Assembly (NCBI RefSeq): GCF_950023065.1
Contig: NC_088680.1
Location: 40,536,559-40,600,558, forward strand
DNA from: Planococcus citri
Lineage: Eukaryota > Arthropoda > Insecta > Hemiptera > Pseudococcidae
DNA: 64,000 bases
Direction of reading: 5' to 3'
Shown: in pieces, positions 36,478 to 47,740 of the stretch
Layout: every line of letters starts with the position of its first letter
Numbering within the stretch: the stretch's first letter is position 1
Notes under the pieces: generated by a model
Told to the model about the DNA's origin: nothing
The model's database searches: none
What the model saw: the letters and a program-made list of their open reading frames with translations, nothing else
Translations under genes and position numbers: made by a program

Positions 36478-36640
36478 AAAAATTTATTAATGGTAACTTG
36501 ATCTCAAGTCGACTTTTTGGCAAATTTATTTCGCCCTTTACTGGACAATAGAGCTTTCTTCTCGTAAACTGAAACCCTGCCAACAACCATCCATACGAAT
36601 CATCCAGTGTAGAAAGCCATTGATTCGAGACAGGCGACTT
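36478..36640 (-). pseudogene. Coding remnant, possibly from the same transposon
   Basis: A minus-strand open stretch encodes QWLSTLDDSYGWLLAGFQF, then KLYCPVKGEINLPKSRLEIK and a stop. Composition is protein-like and it sits just upstream of the copia integrase piece in the same orientation, but I cannot assign a domain. Confidence 0.3.
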
Positions 36641-37001
36641 TATCGATATTTTTATTGGAAATTATACGACTACACGTCGTCTGTTTATTGTGCACTCCTA
36701 CGTATCTATCTGTACTGTACAGTTGAACGTGCTCAGTAGGTTTAGGTAGTCTATCCTAGCTACCCGTGTGAAAAGGTAAATTTACTTAACAAATGGGAAT
36801 ACGTACGCGTCGACTTGTTTAATTTTCTTTCGCCATTATTGCGAGGTTTTCCGCTACAAGTACCAATTATCGCGTCGGTTTTCGCTGCGACTCTAAAAAC
36901 ATGTGCAAATTTTCTCTAGCTCGCGAGAGTATACCTTTGGAAAGCCAAAGGCGTCGTAAGGCTTAGGTAAAATTTCGCTACTAATCATCGGTTAAACATG
37001 C

Positions 37002-37033
37002 TGACGTCATTATGGCAAAAAGCAACATATAAA
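37002..37033. promoter_or_regulatory. CRE followed by TATA box inside PC2 intron
   Basis: TGACGTCA at 37002-37009 is followed 18 bases later by TATAAA at 37028-37033 (ACATATAAATATCG). The spacing is what a compact CRE-TATA promoter would show. It could be an internal promoter for PC2 exon 2 onward or for a non-coding RNA; no transcript evidence is available. Confidence 0.3.
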
Positions 37034-40000
37034 TATCGCTACCGTCGTGTATCTATGACAAAAAGCAGGTGTAAACCTTGAATTATTTCGTATCATTATA
37101 AAAGCTAGTAGGTACGTCTCCTCGGTCACATCTTATCTCATATATCACGTTGCAGTTCTCGTTGCCTACAGTCTCAAAGGTACCAGAAATATTCCTTTCG
37201 CCTGGTCTATTTTCGAAACAGTTAGAAACGCAGATTTCAACTTTGCTCGTTATGTGAAGGCTGCTTCGAGTCGAGTCGCAGTCGCACACAGTGAGTTTAA
37301 ATTGAAGAAATTCAAACGTCAGCGTCACCCTTGTCAAGCTCACTTGTATCGTGTAAATGTGGAAAGTTGTAAGTTTCGCAATGAGACAAAGGATGAACAG
37401 TGAACACGACTGCGATAATGAATTAGATTTTTTTTCTGTGTTTCATTGTTTTTCTAACGAGAAACGAATTCGGAGATGTTTTCGCAGACGTGATTTAAAA
37501 TCAACAAGGTTTTGAATGGAAATGTGCTCTATGGTTGCAAGAGTAATAGTAATGGTGTAGCAGAAAGATTGATGGGTCTATACTTTAGGGTTGAATTTTT
37601 TAAAATGAAAATGTCAATATTTTTTATTTCATATTAGCGTCAGAAAACATTTGAAATAAATAACGAACGTTCAGTTTACCAACAAAAAAAAAATCAATGC
37701 TTATAAATGTCAATTTGAAATGAAAATAATCGTCTGCTAAAATTGCAAATTTTCATATTCAGTTTTTTCATTTTTGCAAAAATACTCCAAAAAATGGTCT
37801 TTCACTTTGATATTTTTGTAATAATTCAAAATTCAAAATGTTCAAATTCTTGTCACCTTTTTTTTTTGCTGAATAATTTTTGTGTTGAAACCATGCAGAT
37901 TCTGAAACTAGGTAATTAATTTCTGGAAACATATCTGCTCATTTGAGAATAGAAGGAAAAGGCGAGGCGATAGGAAAACTCTGATAGCTCATTTCTTCTA
38001 CCATTACATGGAATATCATGTTCTATGTCAAATGTTATCCTCGGATCTCGATTTTCAATAAAATATTCCGATCCCGAAGGCTGATGAATTAAAACGATGG
38101 CGTGTTTTGGCGAAATTTTTAATTGAATTTATCCGATTCAACGTCGAAGGATTTACTTTCACGTTAAAGATTAATTTTCTACGTGACGAGAATATGATGG
38201 TGGAAAATAAATCAAACTCCGAACCTCGAAAATGTTTTCTTTAATCTTTATTCTGGTGATTTATGCGCTAACGCCGGCTCAGAATACAGGCATGGCAGTA
38301 ATTTTCGCGCTGCTAGCAAAAATACTCGTACGACACGAGTATTAACCACACGATATAATATTTTTTAATGATCACGAATTAGCGTTACCTAGACCGTATA
38401 ACGTAGGTCTACGTATAGGTATCCTCCAGCTTTATGTAAATTTCAACCAAAAAGAAAATAAAAGCAGGAAAAACACGTGTTTTTCTCGCACGATAACTTC
38501 GGGTTGCTCGGGGAAACCTACGCATTCGAAGAAAGTAATTTTTTCCTTATTTTTTGTTCACCTTGAACGCGGTGGAGCGTTTTTAAGAAGAAATAACATA
38601 TTTTTTTTTTTAGAAAATATCTAGATATATGGAAACTACATTTCTAAAGCTGTGTAAGCTGCACGTATTTGTGCAGACTGTAGTCTAAAGAGGTATACCT
38701 TGCCTACTTGAAATCTATAAAGTAATTCTAGGCCTTTATGGAACTTGAATATTTGAGTGGCAACAATATTTGAGACGAAATTAGTTTTAGATAGAAAAAA
38801 TAAGCTTGGGAATTCCAACGAGTGTGTGGGATTTTTGAAGATGATGGTTATGGTAAATTTAGGTATGAAATCTTTTTGGTTTCCATCTTACTATACTTGT
38901 AATATATCGAATGCCATTAATTCCAATTTACTTATTTTGAATAAACAATATCTGGCTTCGTGAACTATTTCTCAATGCGAGTTGTTGTTTTTTGAATTTT
39001 GAATTGAATAATTTTGGTTTTTCTCTTGCATTTCTACATTATTTCAAACCATCTATGTACTAGCCCAATTGGCCGATTTCATGACCAGATTTTCCTATTT
39101 CAATGATCACTTTTTTTTGCTTGAGTAGAGAATCTTCCATTTCTATGGCTGCATTTTTTTTATATCTGTTCAATCTCACACCTTTTGTGTAATGTACTGG
39201 TAGGTCTGATCGTGAGTCGATACTGTCAATTTTTTCACTGTACTTTACTTGCTCGTGAACGGTTCAATATTTTGGATTTTAGCAGCGAAAAAAAACCACT
39301 TTGATAACTTTTTTCAGGTTTTGTTTTTGCAATTTCGAAACTTTATGGGATGAATCCCCTCCCCTCTCCTCCGCCCAATTTTTGAAAAATCCTATACCCA
39401 ATGGTATTTTACCAACCCTTTTAGCCCGACGAAAGAAAAATTTCTCAACGTGTTTTCGAAAATGAACTTTTGCTCGTTTGATTAATTATTTGAAACTGAA
39501 AGTTTTCACTTTTATCCTCGTCTCGTTATTTTACGATAAAGGTAAATTTACGTTTTTGAATAAAAGAAAAGAATGGAGTAAAATAAAAGCGAAAATTACC
39601 GAGTTAGTAGCTCGTGTTGGAAACAAGAAAAAAATTCTCTAAGTACATTTTTATGAACTGAGACCCGTATTATTATCTCAGTTTCGCTTCAACAACTCAA
39701 TTTTTAAGCAAAACTTTTTCTTCAGGTGGGTATCTCATTACAAAGAAAATAAATTCCATCGTTTAAATTGTTTTAAATTGATGTCACTTGCAAGTTTTCA
39801 ACATTCTAAGTTGCCAAGTACATGCATAGCTTGGCAAAAAAAAATAGGATAGGAGGAAAACTTTACAACGATATGCAGAATTAACGGAGCACGATGTTGA
39901 AAAAAAATCGTTTATAAACTTTTTGCAGAACAATTTTTTCGTCCGAGTTCACGAATATAATGTTACCTACTCTTTGCAACGTAACGTTAAAACACTTTTG

Positions 40001-41951
40001 GCAAAAAATTTCAGGGGAATTTTTTTCTTAAATTTTTCATTGTATCGTCGTATATTACATTTCAAACATATGCGATAGCTAGCAAATTAATCAAACAAAA
40101 TTCACCTGCTCCTGCTCGTGTTGACAACAATGTTGTGTGTTTCATGAATTATTCATTCGATTTTTTAATTTTTTTTTTTTTTTTCAAGAGCAGTTTTCTC
40201 GTGCACGAGTTTTTCGGCTTTATTAAAAACACTAGATGTATGTAGGATTGAGTAAACAGTGCCGTCGAGTTATGCTAACAATGCAGAAAAAATTACCAGC
40301 TGTATTGGTTTTGATAAATTTTTATCTCGAATAAATTAGGTACATGAAATTTAATTGATTTGATGTTAGCTTTTTGTTTGGATAGGCTGGTTTAATTATC
40401 AATTATCTATACGTCGAGTGGTTTGTGTAATGATATAAAGTTACATGATCTGCTGGCGTTAAGTTTCAAAAATTTTATTGCTCGGCTAATATTACATTTT
40501 TATGTAAGTATCACGGTTAAGTAGATAAAATTATGACGCTAGACAGCTCGATCGATACGAATTATTCATGATTTTTATACGTGTTTTTTAAATAATTTTG
40601 AAGACCAATCGAAATAAAGTAATGAGAAATGGGGAAAAAATCATCGAGGTGCTCGATATGGAATAACTATTCGAGTAGAAATCATCGACAAATTCAGCTT
40701 CTTTGTTCAATTGTACGACATTGTCAATCGGAACATGAAAATTTCACAGCCGAGTAAATCCTTTCGGATATTTTATTTTTCATGACGTAGTTTTTTTTTG
40801 TTCACGGGTAATCCCTGTCCCACCTTTAGGTACCTTATCACTTTCACGATACTTATGTCCCGGTACCTACCGGTAACGTAATAAGAAAGTTTGACAAATT
40901 GGCGAAAGATTACACTCGAACGATAATTTCGAATCGCTATTTCATGTCAAAAGCACTCGAATTCTGTACCAATAGGTACGTGAAAACAAAACGATGAGAT
41001 ACATTATCGAATCGGTTGAATAATTCAGCGGATATTGGAAACACTGACACGAAAATAGTCGTCGAATTCGCTGAAACGTACGATAAACTATTGTCGATCG
41101 TATAGGTATAAGAAATACGTGTATGTCTGTTGTGTATCTGCACCATTGGTTGAACAATCTATAAATGTTCCGTTATCATGGAACACAGAATGATATAGAG
41201 TATCTTTAATACCTTCCATTAGCGTGGAAAGCAAAGAAAATAGGTGCTACACATACAAACAGAGTACCTAGGTAAATAAAAAGCGAAAATTTTTTTCGCT
41301 TCCTCGAGTGTTTGTGCTCGTAGTCGTAGTCTATGCATGTGTATACCAAAGTACACACACTACTACATATAATCGTGAAAATGATAAAAGTAAACAACAC
41401 TGTAAATAAATCATCCATCAATTTGATGTAGAAATAAATCTCAAATTGTACATCTTCATCGTTCATGTTAAAATAGGTACGATGTTCGTTTTGCAGACTA
41501 ATAAAATTAAGCGTTTCAAATTCAACCGTTATACAAAGAGACTGCAGACTCGTCAGGAAAAGTAAAATATACCGAAAGGGGAAAAAACTCGAGCTGATTA
41601 TTTATTTTTTCATACCCCAAAGATGTCTACCTTTTCACCCATTAAGCGTGCAAATGATGGAGAATTGATAAATTGTTTTTGGATGTGTTTTTTTTCCTAC
41701 TCTTTCATTACTTATTTTCGTTCTGGACTAGTTGAAAATTACGGTAGTTTCGTTGACAGGTGTTATTACCTAGTAATTTTCTTCCTGCAACATAAGTGTC
41801 AAATGAAGTTGCAAAGGTCGTTAGTGTTAGTGTAGAATTTGTATCGGTCGAGCTGCTCTAACTCTGGGTGGATTCGTGTTTCGTGATGCTGGTTTATAGA
41901 AAAGTGCTAAGCAAATGAAAACTGACGGTGTTGTGTATGGAGCGGAGAGGA

Positions 41952-42217
41952 CAGGGATGCGATGATACCGTATCGATACGGTATCGATACTTCTGAAAAT
42001 ATCATGATACGTATCGATAAATATCATGATACTTTTGTTTGTTTATTTTAGCTTAAAAAGTTGGCTGAAATGCCAAAACTTTCACAGATAAAAAAAAGCC
42101 AAAAACCAAAAAAATTCAAAAGCTCAGTATCAAGTTTGTATCGATACGTATCGATACAATACTGATCCGATACGTATCGATAAATATCATGATATATCGG
42201 GTATCATCGCATCCCTG
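41952..42217. mobile_element. hAT-type MITE with perfect 8-bp target duplication
   Basis: 266 bases, bounded by 18-bp terminal inverted repeats CAGGGATGCGATGATACC, and flanked on both sides by GGAGAGGA (41944-41951 and 42218-42225), an exact 8-bp duplication as made by hAT transposases. The subterminal regions carry clustered palindromes GTATCGATAC and ATATCATGATA, including exact TATCGATA words. No ORF, so it must be mobilised in trans. The intact target duplication suggests a fairly recent insertion. Confidence 0.92.
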
Positions 42218-42676
42218 GGAGAGGAAAATATTTTCGAAAAAAGTTTCTCGGTGATTTTTCGAATCAATTATCTGCGCAAACAGTTCAAAATAATGATGAA
42301 TCGACGATTTATTGATGGGACAAAAAATAAAAAATTTTTACCTTCTGCTAAAAACGTGTAAATTTTACAACTTTTTTTGAAATTTTTTAAAATTCAATAT
42401 ACATTATTTGATTGAGTATTGTAATACTATGCCTTCGTACCATGAATTCTTATTCTTTTAAATTTCAATTTTACTTCATTCTTATTCAATTTAAAAATTA
42501 CCCATTTTTTTGTTTGAAATTTTTCTTGGACTTGAAAAATTGATGATGATTATTTTGAAATCAAAAAATGTTTTTTGAGCGAGTCCTTATTTTATTTATT
42601 CATTTATTTCTTTATTTTTTTTTTTTTGTTTCACCAACTCTTAATACAGCTGCTGGAGTTATACATAACATCTACA

Positions 42677-42871
42677 GGTGTTAAAGAGCCCTCGTGCTCA
42701 GCCTGCGAAGGCATTAGAGCAGTTTGCTCCACCCTCGACGGGTGTTAAAGAGCCCTCGTGCTCTGCCTGCGAAGGCATTAGAGCAATTTGCTCCACCCTC
42801 AACGGGTGTTGTAGAGCCCCCGTGCTCAGCCTGCGAAGGCATTATAGAGCAATTTGCTCTATCCTCTACGT
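42677..42871. repeat. Three tandem copies of a GC-rich 64-bp unit
   Basis: Copies start at 42677, 42741 and 42805 with a period of exactly 64; the third diverges and has a few extra bases near its end. Each contains GTTAAAGAGCCCTCGTGCTC (or GTTGTAGAGCCCCCGTGCTC) and CCTGCGAAGGCATTAGAGCA or a near variant. The unit is markedly more GC-rich than the surroundings. A 72-codon ORF across it changes frame from copy to copy (64 is not a multiple of 3), so it is not a protein repeat. Confidence 0.85.
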
Positions 42872-44046
42872 AAAATTAAATTCTAGATTTATTTGATGGG
42901 TTTGTAATTCTATCTGTGCCAATGGACCGTTCACGGACAAAGAAAAGTACGAAGATGGTTCAAAATTGATTGAGATCCCCTGATCAGTGAAAAAATTGAT
43001 ATCTACCTTGACCAACTAACCTCCTCATCCTCATTGAAAATTCTCTATTGTACCTAATACGTAATATACTCAGTGGTTTTTCATTGAGAACCGCAGTAAA
43101 ATTTACCCGATTCAAAAGAGGTAAAACTGTTACCAGAGAATTGGTGAAACAGTAATGTACTGCCTGTACTGCTATCGTCTGGTGAAATCGTGTCACTTTT
43201 GGATCAGTTGAAAAATTGCTGGAAAGACGGTGATTTCTTACAGATTCGAAAAGTTATTTATTATTGTAACGAGACTCGAAAAAGTGATCAAAATGATCAT
43301 CTGACTTGAAAGCCTTTTTTCAAGTGAAAAGATTCAATTCACCTGCGATGTTTCGAAAGAGACATATCTACAACGATCTTGACTGATCATCCGACTTTGA
43401 AAGGTTTTCATCATTTTTCTGATGAGTTCACTCCAAAAGACTTATTTACGTGGGACGTTCCAAAATAAGACTGGTGAAACAGCATTATTTAGGAAATTTT
43501 GAACTTCGATCGAAAAATTTCCGATATCATCGAGCATATTTTTCTCTAAAGCCAAGCTCATTTAATGGAGTTATCGATGAATTTGTAATATGAAGTGGCA
43601 TTCCGAAATGTCACTGCATTCTTTTCGTGGTCTTTCCTTTCTGACGCATTTTGATTATGTTGTCAACCGTATTCATTAGTAATTTATTAGTACATAAATA
43701 ACATTAAATTTTCAAGATTTTTGTTAAAGTGACTGAAAGATCAAAAGGAGTTGCAGCAATAGAAATGTGTATCGCATAAAATTGAAAGGACATTTGAACA
43801 TTACCTAATTTCAAGAACTCTAAAAGTGCTGGTTCTACTTTTTTGATGATGTTGAAGCAGAGAATTGGAAATGTTTCAGCCATCCTACTTATAGTTTATT
43901 TTATTTTTTTTGAAGGACCATCTTAATAAAATTTGGTCAGATTACTCCCTTGATTTGGAAGTGATATTGGTGAAGTCTGCTCCTTGATTGATAGACACGG
44001 TCCACAAAATAGTTATTTCTTCCAGAGTCTGTTGCCAGCTTAACCG

Positions 44047-44913
44047 TTAACTTTTTATCTTTTTACCATGGGTAACGTTTCCTTGGATCATATTCTCGTG
44101 TGTGAATACGCTAGAATCAGCGATTCGCTGCGAGGGGTGATCTGCTTCGGTGGGAAGTTGCTTGGGTTCGAATGACTGGGGAGCCGTTTGAATAAATATC
44201 CCTGATCCAAATAGTCTCCCATCACTGACAGGTAATCTTACAACCTGGTAAAAACACCAAAATAATAGATAAGTATTAACACACATGAAATCACAACATT
44301 AAAATCGAGCGTTTTCATTGGTGACTCATTTGGTGTCCGATCGCCTCGTAGACCTTCATTTCGAGCTAAAAGTTCCTCAGAAAAATACTGAGCAAGATTA
44401 AAGAACTTGAAATGATCCGTTTTTAGAATGGCATCAACACGGAAAGGCGAGGCAGCGTATTTACGGCAAACTAGCTATGCAATTTTATTAACACCGCCGT
44501 CCCCTTCGAGGAAAGTTTTATGTCATGGGTATGTGTTTAGCTCATTCATATGTATACTGATAATGTTAAGATAAGCAAACTTTTTGAAAAAACTACCGAT
44601 ATTTTGTTAAACTTTACCCTACTCAAAAATCACTTGAAATATTTCGTGTTCATTTTATTCAGCTGGATTTTGGAAATTGTGCTCTACGGTGAACCAATCT
44701 TTTACCTTTTCTGACATCATGGTTTCGTTCACTTCCTTTGCTTTCTTCCAATTCGGGTTGAGTTAGATGGGACTGTTCCTTGCACCATTTTAATTGGAAT
44801 TCGGCGGTCTCGACTTGCTCTCAGAATTCGTGAGCAAATTGAAGTTCTATAAACTCAATGCATGGAGAATACATATTGAATACAAGAATTCTAAATATTG
44901 AAACTGCATCCAT
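44047..44913 (-). pseudogene. Unknown three-exon gene with one in-frame TGA
   Basis: Exon a, 44913-44706, starts ATG (MDAVSIFRILVFNMY), meets TGA at 44821-44823, then continues QVETAEFQLKWCKEQSH to a phase-1 donor. Exon b, 44470-44298, encodes CRKYAASPFRVDAILKTDHF, FKFFNLAQYFSEELLARNE and ESPMKTLDFN. Exon c, 44244-44047, encodes VVRLPVSDGRLFGSGIFIQT and a P/S-rich tail ending KKIKS-TAA. Phases agree across both junctions, although the donor of exon b (GTTGTG) is weak. Composition is clearly protein-like, but I know no family. Further weakly coding stretches lie at 43010-43330 on the same strand (SPDDSSTGSTLLFHQFSG), also broken by TGA. Either a decaying gene or one whose first exon is elsewhere; exons b and c could be intact if exon a is wrong. 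Confidence 0.45.
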
Positions 44914-44989
44914 TTTTTTCAAGTTCCTTTTTAAAATATCTGTCATGATATTAGAAACAGTAGAACTTTTAGAAAAATATGGGTTCTTA

Positions 44990-45500
44990 AAGAAGAGGCA
45001 TTTTTGAATAAATCAAGGTTGTTTGGCTCTGCCCCAATACCTCTTTTGGAAGAAATGCAAATCGCTAATTTATGGAAAAATTGAGTTTTGAAAATATTTT
45101 CTTCTCGCATATTGCGCGGAAATTGTATCAAAACATTGAAAGATATCATGAAATTGGAGGAATATTTTGGAATACGCAGTGGTACCAATTTTTTGGCAAC
45201 TTATCAACTTCAAAAACTCAGAAAAATTTTTTTACCCAAAGTTCTCAATTTTTGGAATTGGTAATAGTAACCAAACAATTGGTACTACTACGTTGCGAAG
45301 TAACCCCCCCCCCACCATCTTGGAAATTATAACATATCTTTCAATGTTTCGGCATGATGAACACACTATATTTGAGAAAAAAATATTTTAGAGATTTGTA
45401 ACTACAGGTATCCAAAATTAAGCGATTTGCATAGGCTATGTGGTTAGAGCGAAAAAATCATGTTTTTTTTCCAAAAATTCCCTCTCATTAAGAGCTCATT
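44990..45500. repeat. Diverged copy of the 46968-47740 fold-back family
   Basis: The arms contain ATTGAAAGATATCATGAAAT, then AATATTTTGGAATACGCAGT, with mirror sequence ATATCTTTCAATGTTTCGGC on the other side. The same words occur in the element at 46968-47740. Pairing is weaker than in that copy. Confidence 0.6.
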
Positions 45501-45540
45501 TATATTTCCCTCCGGGTACACTTTCGAGGCAAAAATTAGT

Positions 45541-45710
45541 CACAACCTTTCACAATACCTTTCGCTCCAATTATAGCATCCGGTGATGCTCCGATGAATC
45601 CATGGTTTGGATGAATGAAGAAGCTACTTTTTTTGATTTTTAGGCCAGTTTCACTTTCCAGTTGTAAGTAGAATTGCCTTAGATTCATTTTTTTACATTT
45701 TTATTTTTGT
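45541..45710. repeat. Direct repeat, copy 1 (partner at 46650-46810)
   Basis: Shares CACAATACCTTTCGCT / CACAATGCCTTTCGCT, GGATGAATGAAGAAGC and TTAGATTCATTTT in the same order and spacing with 46650-46810. In each case a member of the same fold-back family lies nearby (before copy 1, after copy 2), suggesting a larger duplicated block. Confidence 0.7.
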
Positions 45711-45792
45711 GAGGACTTCAGCTGTGCCCTAGATGATGTCCAGACATGATACAGTACTGATAACCTTCACCTCCAACTGACCTCGAATCTAG

Positions 45793-46315
45793 TCCCGTGA
45801 GGCCTTGATACGCTGATATTACGCTGACGTACTTTACGCCTGAAATACGCCAAAATAACCATGGTAAAATTGTAGTATAATTGTCGTAAATATGAAAATT
45901 CTGCATACGCTCAAAATACTGCAATATTACAGTGGTATCTTTAGCGTAAATTTGCAGTTGGTACCATCAACGATGCATTTACCAACGTATATTCAGAGTA
46001 CAAAAGCGAAATTTACGGGCAATAATACGCAGGTAAATTTGCAGTAAATTTACGTCAAATTTACCTGCGTATTATTGCCCGTAAATTTCGCTTTTGTACT
46101 CTGAATATACGTTGGTGAATGCATCGTTGATGGTAACAACTGCAAATTTACGCTAAAGATACCAATGTAATATTGCAGTATTTTGAGCGTATGCAGAATT
46201 TTCATATTTACGACAATTATACTACAATTTTACCATGGTTATTTTGGCGTATTTCAGGCGTAAAGTACATCAGCGTATTATCAGCGTATCAAGACCTCAT
46301 GTGTGCCTCACGGGG
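45793..46315. repeat. About 520-bp near-perfect palindrome (fold-back element)
   Basis: Left arm begins TCCCGTGAGGCCTTGATACG; right arm ends with CCTCACGGGG. Pairing runs almost unbroken to a centre near 46045 (CAGGTAAATTTG CAG TAAATTTACGTCAAATTTACCTG region), with only scattered mismatches and a short indel near the left end. Both arms carry repeated GCGTAAA/TTTACGC words. The high identity of the arms suggests a young element. Confidence 0.9.
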
Positions 46316-46649
46316 TATAGTGGTCGCGGCTTAGTACTTTGTTTCAGTTTAATTATTTTTCGAAAGAGCCTTCGAATTGGCCGTCATTTGCCCACAGTTA
46401 AATGAACGAGATGATACATAGCGATAATCGTGAGATTAGGAATAATACACGATTACGTTTTTATAATTTTTTCTTGAATGCAATTTATAATTATAATTAT
46501 ATAATAAGCACGAAATTAGGAAACATATTCAACGAGCAATGAATTTTAATATTCTTCATTGTCGACGATTCGAACTGTTACCTGAAAATGAATGTGGGTT
46601 TCAGAATTTAATGTCTTGACTTGTAACATTAGCTGATAACTGTTGACAT

Positions 46650-46810
46650 TAAATTTTCACAATGCCTTTCGCTACAGTTATAAGTTATAACCATCCGGCG
46701 ATGTTCCAATAAATCTTGGTTGGGATGAATGAAGAAGCCACTTTTCTCTTTTTTTAGGCAAGTTTCATTTTCCAAGATTGTAGAATAGTCTTAGATTCAT
46801 TTTCTTTACC
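46650..46810. repeat. Direct repeat, copy 2 (partner at 45541-45710)
   Basis: See copy 1; the same block with about 15-20 percent differences by eye, followed by the 46968-47740 fold-back. Confidence 0.7.
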
Positions 46811-46967
46811 TTCCTTCATGGTCTTTAAACTGAAATTTGTCGCATATAACATCCTTTTCACCAGTGCCAGTCAAGTCGTTTTCTGCCATTTGCACGTATG
46901 TATTGCCAAACATATGTAGATGCAGTAATGTGACACTTACGATACCTAAGCATTAGGATGGATGGTG

Positions 46968-47740
46968 AGAAAAAGTCCCTGGATTTTGACCAAATTCAGC
47001 AGAGCCTTAAAGGGGGACATTTTCGAAAAAATCTTGGTTTTTTTTTATTCTGTCACTACCCAACCTGTTTTGGGGAAAATGGCTCAGTTTTAAATTAATG
47101 AGGTTCTGCGTTGATCTATACGCTATTACTGTCAAAATCCAAGACCTTTTTTTAGGGTTCTACAGCGTGGTAAAACATTTTGCAAATCACTTATTTTGTG
47201 ATAAGTTCTGTTTTGACAGTTTTTTCGTGACTAATATTTCGCATTAATTATGGCAAAATATTGAAAGATTTCATTTCCGAAACTTGGGAAATATTTTGGA
47301 ACGCAGTGGTGCTAATTTTTTGATCATTTTTAACAATTATTTCAAAAAAAAATGAAATGAAATTTTTTCAATTTTTTGAAATTGACAAAAAATTATCAAA
47401 ACATTGGCAGCACTGCGTTCCAAAATGTTTTTTTAATTTCAGGTGGGATATCTTTCAATATTTTGGCATAACCAATGTGAAATATTAGCCACGAAAAAAA
47501 TTTTAAAACTTGTCGAATGAGCGATTTGATACTTTTTCATTTGAAACTAGGCCATTTTCCCCGGAACAGATTGTGTAGCGATGAGAGCGATAAAACTACG
47601 ATTTTTTCGAAAATGCCTCCTCTTTTAGTGCCCAAATCTCCCATCCAGAGGCACCATCAAAGCTAAAAAAAATTTTGAGGCACTTTCAGCTCAAAATGTA
47701 GGTTTCTGCTGAATTTGGTCAAAATTCGCTGACTTTTTTT
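46968..47740. repeat. Fold-back element, about 770 bases
   Basis: Left end GGATTTTGACCAAATTCAGC pairs with right end GCTGAATTTGGTCAAAATTC. Further matching blocks: TTTTCGAAAAAATC with its complement, GGGGAAAATGGC with GCCATTTTCCCC, and TATTTTGGAACGCAGTGG with a CACTGCGTTCCAAAATG mirror. Loop near 47360-47390. No coding sequence. Confidence 0.8.

Noticed and set aside
37083..37343. 86-codon minus-strand ORF rich in Cys
   Set aside because: Protein-like in part, but no start, splice site or family; it lies just downstream of the CRE-TATA site and could equally be promoter-proximal DNA.
41206..41466. 86-codon minus-strand ORF with apparent membrane helices
   Set aside because: Hydrophobic runs are expected from AT-rich DNA; no supporting context.
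42678..42896. 72-codon ORF with Cys/Pro repeats
   Set aside because: It crosses the 64-bp tandem repeat, whose length is not a multiple of three, so each copy is read in a different frame.
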